A DNA stretch of 64,000 nucleotides, taken from NCBI GenBank assembly GCA_046483075.1, contig JAWODV010000066.1, forward strand, positions 1 to 64,000, read 5' to 3'. The position numbers and the translations under genes were made by a program. Numbering within the stretch: position 1 is the stretch's first letter; every line of letters starts with the position of its first letter. The stretch comes from JASMTM01 sp046483075. GTDB taxonomy: Bacteria > Thermotogota > Thermotogae > Petrotogales > Kosmotogaceae. This document shows positions 16,562-25,576 of the stretch, one piece after another. A model generated the notes under the pieces. It was not told the origin of the DNA. It did not search any database and worked only from the letters and a program-made list of their open reading frames with translations.

Positions 16562-17596
16562 ATGAAATCAGGATCACCTTATGGAATACATAGAGTAGTA
16601 GAACCTGAAGGCGCCCTGCCTCAATCTGCAGAGAAAATTGACAACCGTATGGGGATTTTTTCAAATGAAATATTGATAGATGTCGAGACTCTGAATATTG
16701 ATTCAGCAAGTTTTACACAGATAAAAGAATCCTGCAGTGGAGACCTTGATAAAATAGCTGAAACCATTAAAGATATTGTTGAAAAACGCGGAAAGATGCA
16801 GAATCCTGTAACGGGATCAGGCGGAATGCTTGTTGGCAGGGTTGTTGAGATTGGCCCGGATCTTTCCAATCGTCCAATTAACGTTGGAGTCAGAATAGCT
16901 ACACTTGTATCCCTCTCTCTGACACCGTTAAGAATTGACGAGATTATAAATATCAATCCTGAAACCGATCAGGTAGACATCAAGGGAAAAGCTGTACTCT
17001 TTGAAAGTGGTATATATACAAAATTACCAGAGGATATCTCACGGAAACTCGCCCTTGCCGTACTGGATGTTGCAGGCGCTCCTGCTCAGGTTAAAAAATT
17101 GGTCAAACCCGGAATGAATGTCTGCATTATTGGAGGCGGAGGAAAATCAGGAATTCTATGCGCCTATCAGGCAAGCAAAATCGTTGGAAACACTGGTAAG
17201 GTCATTATCGTTGAGAATTCAATGAAAAATGCTAAACGGATTGAAAAACTGGATATTGCAACGGATATTGTGATTGCCAACGCAAAAAAACCCGTCGATG
17301 TACTCGATGGTGTTATCGAAATAACTGATGGGAAACTATGCGATGTTGTTATTAACAATGTCAATGTCGAAGCTACAGAAATGTCCTCAATACTTATTAC
17401 AAAAGATGAAGGCACTGTTTACTTCTTTAGCATGGCCACAGATTTTACCCGTGCAGCCCTGGGGGCTGAAGGTGTGGGGAAAGATATTACGATGATAATT
17501 GGAAACGGATATACAAAAAATCATGCGAAAATAAGTCTTAACATTATTAGAGAATCATCAAAAATCAGAGAATTATTTGAACAATTATATATATAA
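16562..17596 (+). CDS. kdd: L-erythro-3,5-diaminohexanoate dehydrogenase
   Basis: This 344-residue protein begins SPYGIHRVVEPEGALPQSAEK and later shows a Rossmann site VCIIGGGGKSGILCAYQASK near residues 182-201, together with the GSGGMLVGRVVEIGPD segment, all typical of Kdd. It oxidatively deaminates 3,5-diaminohexanoate to 3-keto-5-aminohexanoate with NAD(P)+. It starts 3 bp after kce, with AGGAGGT overlapping the kce stop region. It produces the substrate of the Kce enzyme. Confidence 0.95.
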   Translation: MKSGSPYGIHRVVEPEGALPQSAEKIDNRMGIFSNEILIDVETLNIDSASFTQIKESCSGDLDKIAETIKDIVEKRGKMQNPVTGSGGMLVGRVVEIGPDLSNRPINVGVRIATLVSLSLTPLRIDEIININPETDQVDIKGKAVLFESGIYTKLPEDISRKLALAVLDVAGAPAQVKKLVKPGMNVCIIGGGGKSGILCAYQASKIVGNTGKVIIVENSMKNAKRIEKLDIATDIVIANAKKPVDVLDGVIEITDGKLCDVVINNVNVEATEMSSILITKDEGTVYFFSMATDFTRAALGAEGVGKDITMIIGNGYTKNHAKISLNIIRESSKIRELFEQLYI

Positions 17597-17610
17597 ATTG
17601 GAGGGTCTGT

Positions 17611-18885
17611 ATGAGAGATTACAAAAAGATATCGCTCTGGAAGGATGTAACAGAAGAGCAGTGGAATGACTGGCACTGGCAGGTTAGCAACAGAATCACA
17701 ACTGTGGATAAATTAAAGAAAGTATTGAATTTAACTCCTGCCGAACAGAAAGGTATCAAGAATTGTCTTGACACAATAAGAATGGCGATTACACCGTACT
17801 ACGCCACACTTATGGATTATGATAACACAAGGGATCCTATCAGGCGTCAGGCGGTTCCTACAGAAAATGAACTGCTTTTCGATCGCTGGGACATGGTAGA
17901 TCCTCTGGATGAGGATGAAGATTCACCCGTAGCAGGATTGACCCATCGTTATCCTGACAGAGTTCTATTTTTGGTCACAGATCAATGTTCCATGTATTGC
18001 AGACATTGTACAAGAAGACGTTTTGCAGGTCACAAGGACAAACCACGTTCAAAAAAAGAGCTGGATGATGCTATTGAATATATAAAAGAGACGCCTAAAA
18101 TTAGAGACGTTCTGCTTTCTGGTGGAGACCCATTATTACTCTCTGATAACATACTGGAATACATTTTGAAAGAATTAAGAAAAATAGATCATGTTGAAAT
18201 AATAAGGATTGGTTCAAGAACACCAGTAGTTCTACCTAAAAGGATAACTCCTGAACTTATTAAAATGTTGAAGAAATATCATCCAATCTGGATTAACACT
18301 CATTTTAACCATCCAAAAGAGATTACATCTGAATCAACTAAAGCATGTGAAACTCTCGCAGATGCAGGAATTCCTCTTGGCAATCAATCAGTTCTTTTGA
18401 AAGGAGTTAATGACAGCGCATATATTATGATGGAACTTGTACATCAATTAGTGAAAATCAGAGTTAGACCTTATTACATGTACCAATGTGATCTCTCACA
18501 GGGTATTAAACATTTTAGAACATCTATAAGAAAAGGAATATCCATTATGGAATCGTTAATCGGTCACACTTCAGGCTTCTGTGTCCCAACCTTTGTAGTA
18601 GATGCCCCTGGAGGAGGCGGAAAGATTAGGGTTATGCCCCAGTATATGGTATCGGAATCGGATAAAACCGTTGTTCTTAGAAACTACGAAGGCGTTATAA
18701 CCACATATCATGAACCGGATGACATAACCACCGATGTTGATGATACAAAATACAGAAAGAAGTACAAACTTACAGGTGTTGCCGGATTAATGCAGGGCGA
18801 AAATATTAATATCGAGCCTTCCAACCTTGAACGTAGAAAAAGAATAAAAAGCTGGAAAAACAAAGATTCCGCAAAGAAAAAATAA
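17611..18885 (+). CDS. kamA: Lysine 2,3-aminomutase
   Basis: This 424-residue radical SAM enzyme has C126-x3-C130-x2-C133 in DQCSMYCRHCTRRRF for the 4Fe-4S cluster, DVLLSGGDPLLLSD for SAM contacts, and the PLP-lysine region FVVDAPGGGGKIRVMP near residues 327-342. The N-terminal KISLWKDVTEEQWNDWHWQ is highly typical of KamA. It converts L-lysine to L-beta-lysine, the entry step of the pathway. A 108-bp spacer follows, the longest inside the operon. Confidence 0.97.
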   Translation: MRDYKKISLWKDVTEEQWNDWHWQVSNRITTVDKLKKVLNLTPAEQKGIKNCLDTIRMAITPYYATLMDYDNTRDPIRRQAVPTENELLFDRWDMVDPLDEDEDSPVAGLTHRYPDRVLFLVTDQCSMYCRHCTRRRFAGHKDKPRSKKELDDAIEYIKETPKIRDVLLSGGDPLLLSDNILEYILKELRKIDHVEIIRIGSRTPVVLPKRITPELIKMLKKYHPIWINTHFNHPKEITSESTKACETLADAGIPLGNQSVLLKGVNDSAYIMMELVHQLVKIRVRPYYMYQCDLSQGIKHFRTSIRKGISIMESLIGHTSGFCVPTFVVDAPGGGGKIRVMPQYMVSESDKTVVLRNYEGVITTYHEPDDITTDVDDTKYRKKYKLTGVAGLMQGENINIEPSNLERRKRIKSWKNKDSAKKK

Positions 18886-18949
18886 GTTACCTGTATTGTT
18901 TAAATCAGTTTAAGCAGATTTACATCTCTCCATCAATTAATTTAATCAG

Positions 18950-18996
18950 AGGAGGTGAAGGCGCAGTTTTCTTAAGAGTGTAGCGCCAGCTATATG
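18950..18996 (+). promoter_or_regulatory. Structured start region of the MaoC-like gene
   Basis: GGAGGTG (18951-18957) is too far from ATG 18994 for ordinary initiation, and no in-frame start lies nearer because TAA at 18973-18975 closes the frame. GGCGC (18960-18964) and GCGCC (18983-18987) can pair between them. Folding would remove the loop and bring the ribosome site about 8 bases from the ATG. This is a candidate structure-dependent start, inferred from sequence only. Confidence 0.45.
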
Positions 18997-19407
18997 AAAT
19001 ACAAAGAGATTGAAGTAGGAACAGTATATAAGAAAGAAACCAGGGTCATAGATGAAATGGTAAGAAAATTTGCTGAGATTACGGGTGACGATAATCCTGT
19101 TCATTTAAACGATGAATATGCAGCAACAACGATATTTAAAAAAAGGATATCTCATGGTGTTCTTGTCCTAGGATTGATATCAGCTGTTCTGGGTAGAGAA
19201 TTTCCAGGTCCCGGAACAATTTATCTCAATCAAAACGCTTCATTCAGGCGTCCCGTGTATCTTGATGAGCCTATAACTATCGCAATAGAGGTACTCGAAA
19301 AGATCCCTGAAAAGTCCCGTTTGAAGCTATCAACAAATGTAATAAAAAACAATGGAGAACTAGCAATTGATGGTAACGCACTCGTAATATTTAAAGATGA
19401 AGAATAG
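18994..19407 (+). CDS. MaoC-like hotdog hydratase, probably (R)-specific enoyl-CoA hydratase
   Basis: This 137-residue single-hotdog protein has the catalytic D-x4-H pair in AEITGDDNPVHLND (about residues 28-41) and the following KRISHGVLVLGLISAVLG, the PhaJ/MaoC signature. It should hydrate trans-2-enoyl-CoA. In this operon the likely substrate is the crotonyl-CoA made by Kal, giving 3-hydroxybutyryl-CoA. That would offer a branch other than reduction to butyryl-CoA. The next gene starts 11 bases before this one ends. Confidence 0.8.
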   Translation: MKYKEIEVGTVYKKETRVIDEMVRKFAEITGDDNPVHLNDEYAATTIFKKRISHGVLVLGLISAVLGREFPGPGTIYLNQNASFRRPVYLDEPITIAIEVLEKIPEKSRLKLSTNVIKNNGELAIDGNALVIFKDEE

Positions 19408-20419
19408 CGAAAAATTACTGGAAAATATTTCCAAAAACAACTGCATTTCGATCATTGGCCTTGAAAAAAACACCGGAAAAACAGAAACTCTGAATTATAT
19501 TACAAGACACACACATGACAATTTCAATGTGGCCATAACATCCATAGGCCTTGACGGAGAAGCTTTTGATCAGATAGCATATACACCAAAACCTCCTGTT
19601 AGAGTTTATGAAGGCATGGTTTATGCAACATGTGAAACGTTCTACAGGGAAAAGCGGTTTTTGTCAGAAATCTTGCATATAAAAGAACACAAAACACCGC
19701 TTGGAAGAACGGTCATTGCAAAAGCTAAAGAAGACGGTCAGATTATCCTGGCAGGCCCGGTAATAAATACACATCTTAAAGAACTGTTGAATGATTTCAA
19801 AAGGCTAAATAGTGATCTGATTATTATAGATGGGGCCTTTTCGAGAGTAAGTCATTCTTCTCCGCTAATTTCTGACGCGGTCATACTTGCCACCGGAGCA
19901 ACGGTGTCTCTTAATATAAACGTTCTTATTAATAAAACACTTGAAGTCACAAAGATCATGAACCTTAAAGAATACTCAGGAATACCACTTAATTGTGAAA
20001 GATTAAAACAGGGCATGTATACTGTTGACGAAAAAACGAACGAAATAACAAGACTACCCTTTAACTCTACAATCACGAGCACGGAAGGTATTGAAAGTTA
20101 CCTTAAAGGCAAACAAACGCTTTTCATTTCCGGAGCCATAACAGATAGTTTCCTGAGAATGCTGGTACAGAAAGATCTTGCAAAGGATTTTACTGTTGTA
20201 GTTAGAGATTACACCAAAGTTTTTGCATCACTGAAAGATATTGAGAAGTTCGAAAGAAAAGGGGGTAGTTTAGAGGTATTATACAGGGTTAATCTTATAG
20301 GTATTACAATCAACCCATGGTCACCGAAGGGTTATGAATACAGTTCCACTGAATTAATAGATGAGTTGCAGAACAGGGTAAACGTTCCCATCGTTGACGT
20401 ACTCGAGGAGGATAGATAA
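19397..20419 (+). CDS. kamB: KamB-like P-loop protein, putative lysine 5,6-aminomutase reactivase subunit
   Basis: This 340-residue protein carries a Walker A motif IIGLEKNTGKTETLNY (GxxxxGKT, about residues 19-34) and a Walker-B-like SDLIIIDGAFSR near residue 145. It always accompanies KamC and the aminomutase subunits in lysine fermentation clusters and is thought to help exchange damaged cobalamin in the mutase. That role is from the family, not from a motif here. It overlaps the MaoC-like gene by 11 bases and precedes kamC by 5. Confidence 0.8.
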   Translation: MKNSEKLLENISKNNCISIIGLEKNTGKTETLNYITRHTHDNFNVAITSIGLDGEAFDQIAYTPKPPVRVYEGMVYATCETFYREKRFLSEILHIKEHKTPLGRTVIAKAKEDGQIILAGPVINTHLKELLNDFKRLNSDLIIIDGAFSRVSHSSPLISDAVILATGATVSLNINVLINKTLEVTKIMNLKEYSGIPLNCERLKQGMYTVDEKTNEITRLPFNSTITSTEGIESYLKGKQTLFISGAITDSFLRMLVQKDLAKDFTVVVRDYTKVFASLKDIEKFERKGGSLEVLYRVNLIGITINPWSPKGYEYSSTELIDELQNRVNVPIVDVLEEDR

Positions 20420-20424
20420 CTAAG

Positions 20425-21840
20425 ATGCGAAACGAAGAGCTTAAAGAAATCACCGGATTAAATAATTTGCTGAAAAAAATGAGCTACAGCTCCATACCGG
20501 GAAAGAAATACGCTGATGAAATGAAGTTCTACAGAACAGAAAAAGAAATAGAAAAAGAACTGGATGCAACAGAGATTTGCCTAAAATACTTCAACCAGGA
20601 GGCTTTCGTTGATAAAATAAAAAGTCTTCTCTGTTCATTGAGAGATATAACGTCAACACTTAAAGAATTGAAGTCTGCAGATTGCATCCTAGATGATATC
20701 CGGCTATTTGAACTGAAGGAATTTACACTCTTTAGTGAGGAATTTAAACATACAATGAATGATTGTCCGAAATTTCTTGAGTTAAAAGAGCTAGATGATG
20801 TTGTTGAATTACTCGATCCAGAGGATGCAAAGTTGAAACACTTTTATATATATAGTTCCTACGATAAGACCCTCGAAAAATTGAGAAACGAGAAGAAAGA
20901 ACTGTTAAGAACAAAAAAAGACCCGGAAAAAATTCGAGAGATTGAAAACAGGGAAGATGAGCTCGAAGAAAACATTCGCAAAAGTTTGAGCAAATCTCTT
21001 TCAAAAAAATCAGATAGAATTTTGAATAATTTTGAACGGCTAATCAAGCTGGATATCTATCTTGCAAAAACGGATCTAATCAAAAAGTATAGACTCAATA
21101 AACCTTCCATTACTGAAGGTGAAATAAACTACAAAGGATTGTTCAATCCCCTTTTAAAGGAAAATCTTCAAAGAATCAAAAAGGAATTCCAGCCGGTTGA
21201 TGTAAGTATAGACTATGGTTCAACGTTGATAACAGGCGCCAACATGACCGGAAAATCAGTTTTATTAAGAACGTTGGCATTAAGTCAACAACTTTTTCAG
21301 ATGGGATTCTATGTACCAGCAAAAAATGCAAAGATAACCTGTGTCGATACTGTTCATCTTATTTCAGGGGACTACCAATCAATGTTGAAGGGACTTTCTT
21401 CTTTTGCTGCAGAAATGGTTGAGCTCGATAGGGCTGTAAAAGATACTGAAAATGGACAAAGGGGTTTGCTGCTTTTTGACGAACCCGCGAAAAATACCAA
21501 TCCTCACGAGGGGCATGCCATTGTAAAAGCTTGTTCTCTTTTTTTCAAAAATAAAAGGACTTTTGCCGTTATCGCAACCCACTACGATCTGAAACTCAAA
21601 AACAACGGATTGAAGCATTATCGTGTTAAAGGTCTAAAGAGTGATAGCTTTACAAAGGATGAAATACACCCGGAGAATATTATTGATTATGTTGACTATT
21701 CATTGCAACAGGCAGATCCAGAAGAAACTGTTCCCAGAGAAGCATTGAAGGTTCTCAAGCTCCTTAAATTGGATAATCCGATATTTAATAAAGCAAAGAA
21801 TATATTACTCAAAGGCAGGAGGAATCGAGAAAATGAGTAA
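20425..21840 (+). CDS. kamC: KamC, MutS-like ATPase, putative lysine 5,6-aminomutase reactivase
   Basis: This 471-residue protein lacks the MutS mismatch-recognition domain but keeps the MutS-type ATPase: Walker A LITGANMTGKSVLLRTLALS near residues 269-288, the ST-motif region SGDYQSMLKGLSSFAAEM, and Walker B GLLLFDEPAKNTNPHEGHA near residues 348-366. Charged helices between about 140 and 210 resemble a lever or coiled coil. Its place between kamB and kamD fits a chaperone-like repair of the cobalamin enzyme rather than DNA repair. Its stop overlaps the kamD start by 8 bases. Confidence 0.85.
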   Translation: MRNEELKEITGLNNLLKKMSYSSIPGKKYADEMKFYRTEKEIEKELDATEICLKYFNQEAFVDKIKSLLCSLRDITSTLKELKSADCILDDIRLFELKEFTLFSEEFKHTMNDCPKFLELKELDDVVELLDPEDAKLKHFYIYSSYDKTLEKLRNEKKELLRTKKDPEKIREIENREDELEENIRKSLSKSLSKKSDRILNNFERLIKLDIYLAKTDLIKKYRLNKPSITEGEINYKGLFNPLLKENLQRIKKEFQPVDVSIDYGSTLITGANMTGKSVLLRTLALSQQLFQMGFYVPAKNAKITCVDTVHLISGDYQSMLKGLSSFAAEMVELDRAVKDTENGQRGLLLFDEPAKNTNPHEGHAIVKACSLFFKNKRTFAVIATHYDLKLKNNGLKHYRVKGLKSDSFTKDEIHPENIIDYVDYSLQQADPEETVPREALKVLKLLKLDNPIFNKAKNILLKGRRNRENE

Positions 21841-23383
21841 ACTTGGACTTAATTTTACAAAAGTAGAAAAAGCAAGGAAACTTTCCAGAAAAATAGCTGA
21901 CGATGTTCAAAAGTACGTGGACCGTCATACAACTACTAGCATAGAAAGAGCCATATGCAGGCTTTTTGGAATCGATGGGGTTGATGAAGATGGTATTCCT
22001 TTACCAAATGTTGTTGTAAAACAACTTACAGACAACAATCTTCTTAGTGAGGGTATATGTCGTTTTCTGGGAAATGCGGTTTTAGAAACAACCATGAATT
22101 TTCAAGAGATCGCTGAAAACATTGCCAGCGGTGAACTTGATATAACCAGACTGAAAATGCATCCACTGAAAGAAATTAAGACAGCTCTAAAACCCAGGGT
22201 TGAAGAGGCTGTCGATCGAATAAAGAAAAACAGAGACAGAAGAATAGGGTTCCTGGAACGAATTGGTGAAGGTCCAAGACCTTATCTATATGTAATTGTG
22301 GCAACGGGAAATATCTATGAAGATGTCATTCAGGCCAGAGCCGCGGTTGAGCAGGGCGCTGATATTGTTGCGGTTATCAGGTCCACAGCACAAAGTCTAC
22401 TGGATTATGTTCCCTTTGGTGCAACTACCGAAGGTTATGGTGGTACCTACGCGACCCAGGAAAATTTCAGGATTATGAGAACAGCACTTGATGAAGCTGG
22501 TGAAAAATCCGGACGATATATCCGTTTATGCAATTACTGTTCTGGTTTATGTATGCCTGAAATTGCTGTGATGGGAGCCTTTGAAAGACTTGATGTTATG
22601 TTGAACGATGCCCTTTACGGTATTCTTTTCAGGGACATCAATATGAAACGGACACTTATAGATCAATACTTCTCCAGGATTATCAATGGTTTTGCAGGTG
22701 TGATAATAAACACAGGCGAAGATAACTATCTAACTACCTCGGACGCATACGAAGCCGCTCACACAGTCCTTGCATCACAGTTTATTAATGAAAGGCTTGC
22801 CCTTCTAGCGGGAATCCCCGAAGAACAGATGGGATTGGGGCATGCATTTGAAATGGACCCCTCGATGGAAAATGGTTTTCTTTATGAACTTGCTCAAGCG
22901 CAACTATCCAGAGAGATTTTTCCTAAAGCCCCTCTGAAGTACATGCCCCCAACACGTTTTAAAACTGGAAACATTTTCAAAGGCCACATTCAGGATGCCA
23001 TGTTCAACGTTATTTCAATAATGACAAATCAGGCAATTCAATTACTTGGAATGCCCACTGAAGCAATCCATACGCCATTTATGGGTGACAGGTATCTCTC
23101 CATAGAAAATGCCCAATACATATTCAACAACATGAGAGATATAAGCGAAGAAATAAGCTTTAAAGAAGGTGGCATGATTCAGGAACGAGCCAAAAAAGTA
23201 CTTGACGAATCAATGACTTTGCTTGAACATATTTCAAAGGAAGGATTGTTTAACGCTCTTGAAAAGGGCATTTTTGCAGATATAAAACGACCCAGAAACG
23301 GTGGAAAGGGTTTAGACGGTGTTGCTGAAAAATCGGAAAATTACTTCAACCCTTTTATCTCTAAGATGCTTGGAGGGAAATGA
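21833..23383 (+). CDS. kamD: Lysine 5,6-aminomutase (beta-lysine 5,6-aminomutase) alpha subunit
   Basis: This 516-residue protein matches the large subunit: an N-terminal helical accessory region with THTTSIERAICRLFGIDGVDE-like sequence (DRHTTTSIERAICRLFGIDG), then the PLP-binding TIM barrel with YLYVIVATGNIYEDVIQARAA, GQGADIVAVIRSTAQSLLDYVPFG and MPTEAIHTPFMGDRYLS, shown here only in short parts. With KamE it moves the 6-amino group of beta-lysine to carbon 5, using adenosylcobalamin and PLP. It is stop-start coupled to kamC and kamE. Confidence 0.96.
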   Translation: MSKLGLNFTKVEKARKLSRKIADDVQKYVDRHTTTSIERAICRLFGIDGVDEDGIPLPNVVVKQLTDNNLLSEGICRFLGNAVLETTMNFQEIAENIASGELDITRLKMHPLKEIKTALKPRVEEAVDRIKKNRDRRIGFLERIGEGPRPYLYVIVATGNIYEDVIQARAAVEQGADIVAVIRSTAQSLLDYVPFGATTEGYGGTYATQENFRIMRTALDEAGEKSGRYIRLCNYCSGLCMPEIAVMGAFERLDVMLNDALYGILFRDINMKRTLIDQYFSRIINGFAGVIINTGEDNYLTTSDAYEAAHTVLASQFINERLALLAGIPEEQMGLGHAFEMDPSMENGFLYELAQAQLSREIFPKAPLKYMPPTRFKTGNIFKGHIQDAMFNVISIMTNQAIQLLGMPTEAIHTPFMGDRYLSIENAQYIFNNMRDISEEISFKEGGMIQERAKKVLDESMTLLEHISKEGLFNALEKGIFADIKRPRNGGKGLDGVAEKSENYFNPFISKMLGGK

Positions 23384-23385
23384 CA

Positions 23386-24132
23386 ATGAAAAAAATTGGC
23401 GAAAAGGCTATTCGACCCTATGGTGATACGCTAAACGACGGAAAGGTTCAGTTAAGCTTTACGCTCCCCGTTAAGTCTGATGTAAGGGCTAAAACAGCGG
23501 CAAAAAAACTGCTGACAAAGATGGGGCTTACGAACCCACAGGTAGTCTATCAAAAAGCCTTAAGTGAGGCCTTCACTTTCTTTGTAGTCTATGGAGATTG
23601 TACCCATACTGTTGATTATTCAAAAATTGAAGATACGGGCATCTTAATAACCAGGAGAAGTATGGAGGAGATCGATAGCCATATTAAAGAAAATCTTGGA
23701 AGAAAAATAGTTGTGGTGGGCGCAACCACAGGATCCGATGCTCATACTGTTGGTCTTGATGCAATTATGAACATGAAAGGATTTGCAGGACATTATGGCC
23801 TGGAAAGATATGAAATGATTGATACATACAACCTTGGAAGTCAGGTCCTTAACATGGATTTAATAGCAAAAGGAATGGAAGTAAATGCAGATGCATTAAT
23901 GGTATCACAAACAGTTACCGCAAAAAACACGCATGTTAAGAATCTTACAGAACTGGTAGAACTTCTTGAAGCGGAAAATATAAGAGATAGATTTATACTC
24001 ATAGTTGGAGGCTCGAGGATAAGTCACGAACTAGCAAGAGAACTTGGATTTGATGCAGGTTTCGGACCAGGAACATACGCGGAAGATGTGGCTTCATACA
24101 TCCTTGATGAGTTATTAAACAGGAATGAATAG
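23386..24132 (+). CDS. kamE: Lysine 5,6-aminomutase beta subunit (cobalamin-binding)
   Basis: ATG 23386 is preferred over 23380, because GGAGGG then sits 8 bp upstream. The 248-residue protein has the base-off B12 motif SDAHTVGLDAIM with axial His120, and Lys131 in MNMKGFAGHYGLE. The 11-residue distance between them equals that of the enzyme studied in Clostridium sticklandii, where the lysine forms the PLP imine. GGSRISHELARELGFDAGFGPG near the end is the usual Rossmann tail. It ends only 2 bp from the converging dsdA remnant. Confidence 0.96.
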   Translation: MKKIGEKAIRPYGDTLNDGKVQLSFTLPVKSDVRAKTAAKKLLTKMGLTNPQVVYQKALSEAFTFFVVYGDCTHTVDYSKIEDTGILITRRSMEEIDSHIKENLGRKIVVVGATTGSDAHTVGLDAIMNMKGFAGHYGLERYEMIDTYNLGSQVLNMDLIAKGMEVNADALMVSQTVTAKNTHVKNLTELVELLEAENIRDRFILIVGGSRISHELARELGFDAGFGPGTYAEDVASYILDELLNRNE

Positions 24133-24134
24133 CA

Positions 24135-25429
24135 TCACTCTTTATTATTTTTCCATTCGAGTAACATATCACTGTATACATCATACGGAATAATTGATCC
24201 ACCCGTTAACCATATAAGATGGGTCGATTTTTCTTTGACAGAAAAATGCTTTGATATATGTAAAGGTCCAGCTATTCCCGCAGCTGCAGAGGGCTCAATT
24301 TTTTCATTTTCTATCTCTTTTGCAATGACACTTAAATGGGCCATTGTTGAATCATCTATCGTATAAAAACCATTTGCAAGATACTTCATCATTTCACATG
24401 ATAATTTTGAAGGTTTAACAACAGCAAGACCATCTGCTATGGTTTTTCCATCTATGTTGAAATTGCGAACGTCAATTTTCTCACATTTTCCCGTTAAAAC
24501 ACCAAGAAACATGGCAGGTGCCTTCACCGGTTCTGCAAAATAAGCCTTAATACTCTTTCCAAAAAGATGCTTTAAAGAAAAGGTGATTCCTCCAGGTGCT
24601 CCACCAACTCCGCAAGGCAGGTAAACATAGAGTGGATTGTTTCTATCGATGAAAATATTTTTTTCTTCCAGCTGTTTTTTTAACCTAAGCGCTGCGGTGG
24701 CATAACCCAAAAAGAGGATTTCAGAATTCTCATCGTCAACAAAGTATGATTTTGGATCGCGCCTGGCAGCCTCCCTGCCTTCTTTAACCGCTTCTGAATA
24801 GCTTGCGCTGTGTTCAATTACCTCTGCTCCCGCATCTCTAAGCAGGTTTTTTTCCATTCTTTTGCATCAGTTGACATATGGATTTGAACATGAAAACCAA
24901 GTTTTTTACCAACTATTCCCACACTTAAACCAAGATTTCCTGTTGAGCCGACAAGTATTCTATATCTTGAAAACATCTTCCTGTACTTCTCTTCTGCAAA
25001 AACGCTATAATCATTTCCAGAGAATTCCAGCTCTTCGGTTACCAGTTTTTCAGCATATGTCAGTACTTCATAGATTCCTCCCCGTGACTTTATTGAACCC
25101 GTTATGGGAAGTTTGTTATCGCATTTAAATAACAAATTACCCATTATTTTTTGTTTAACCTTCTTCTCAAGAAAATCCTTTAACCTATTCGCATATTTTA
25201 TTTCAGATTCAATTGTTCCTTTTTCTATCTCTGGAAAAAGCTTTTTTAACAGAGGAGAAAATCTAATCCACCGATCTTCCGCCTCTATTATGTCTTTGTA
25301 CTGTAATTTTTGATTTTTCAGATAATCAGAAGGATCATCCAGCGCTTTGTCATTTTTCCAGAATGTCTCTGAGCATTCCTTTATTTTTTTAATAACACCT
25401 TTGTCCATTTCCACATTAATCACCTTCAA
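24135..25429 (-). pseudogene. dsdA: D-serine ammonia-lyase gene interrupted by a one-base frameshift
   Basis: The first part (25429 down to about 24854) encodes the N-terminal half with the PLP lysine Lys114 in LPITGSIKSRGGIYEVL and the VGSTGNLGLSVGIVGKKLGF phosphate loop. The second part (to 24135) continues in another frame with AGAEVIEHSASYSEAVKEGREA, VDDENSEILFLGYATA, YLPCGVGGAPGGITF and EPSAAAGIAGPL. The shift falls on a run of seven A (minus strand; plus 24847-24853). One extra A would give WKKNLLRDAGAEV and a full protein of about 430 residues, as in intact DsdA. It is either a real mutation, a sequencing error or slippage. No other damage is seen. Confidence 0.9.
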
Positions 25430-25576
25430 AAAATTTCAGTCACTAATTTATATTATAATCTAATAAATGGATTGCTTATTAAACAGAAGAGTTATTAATA
25501 TCAGCTTTCTCATAGCCTTTAGACTAAGTTTTTTCGTTATGATAGAATCTATTAATTAACGTATGGAGGTTGATAA

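Noticed and set aside
20425..21840. DNA mismatch repair MutS2
   Set aside because: The MutS ATPase domain is present, but the mismatch and Smr domains are missing and the gene lies between kamB and kamD, so KamC fits better.
24135..25429. Two separate genes in place of one split dsdA
   Set aside because: The two parts align end to end with one enzyme, and neither half would fold alone.
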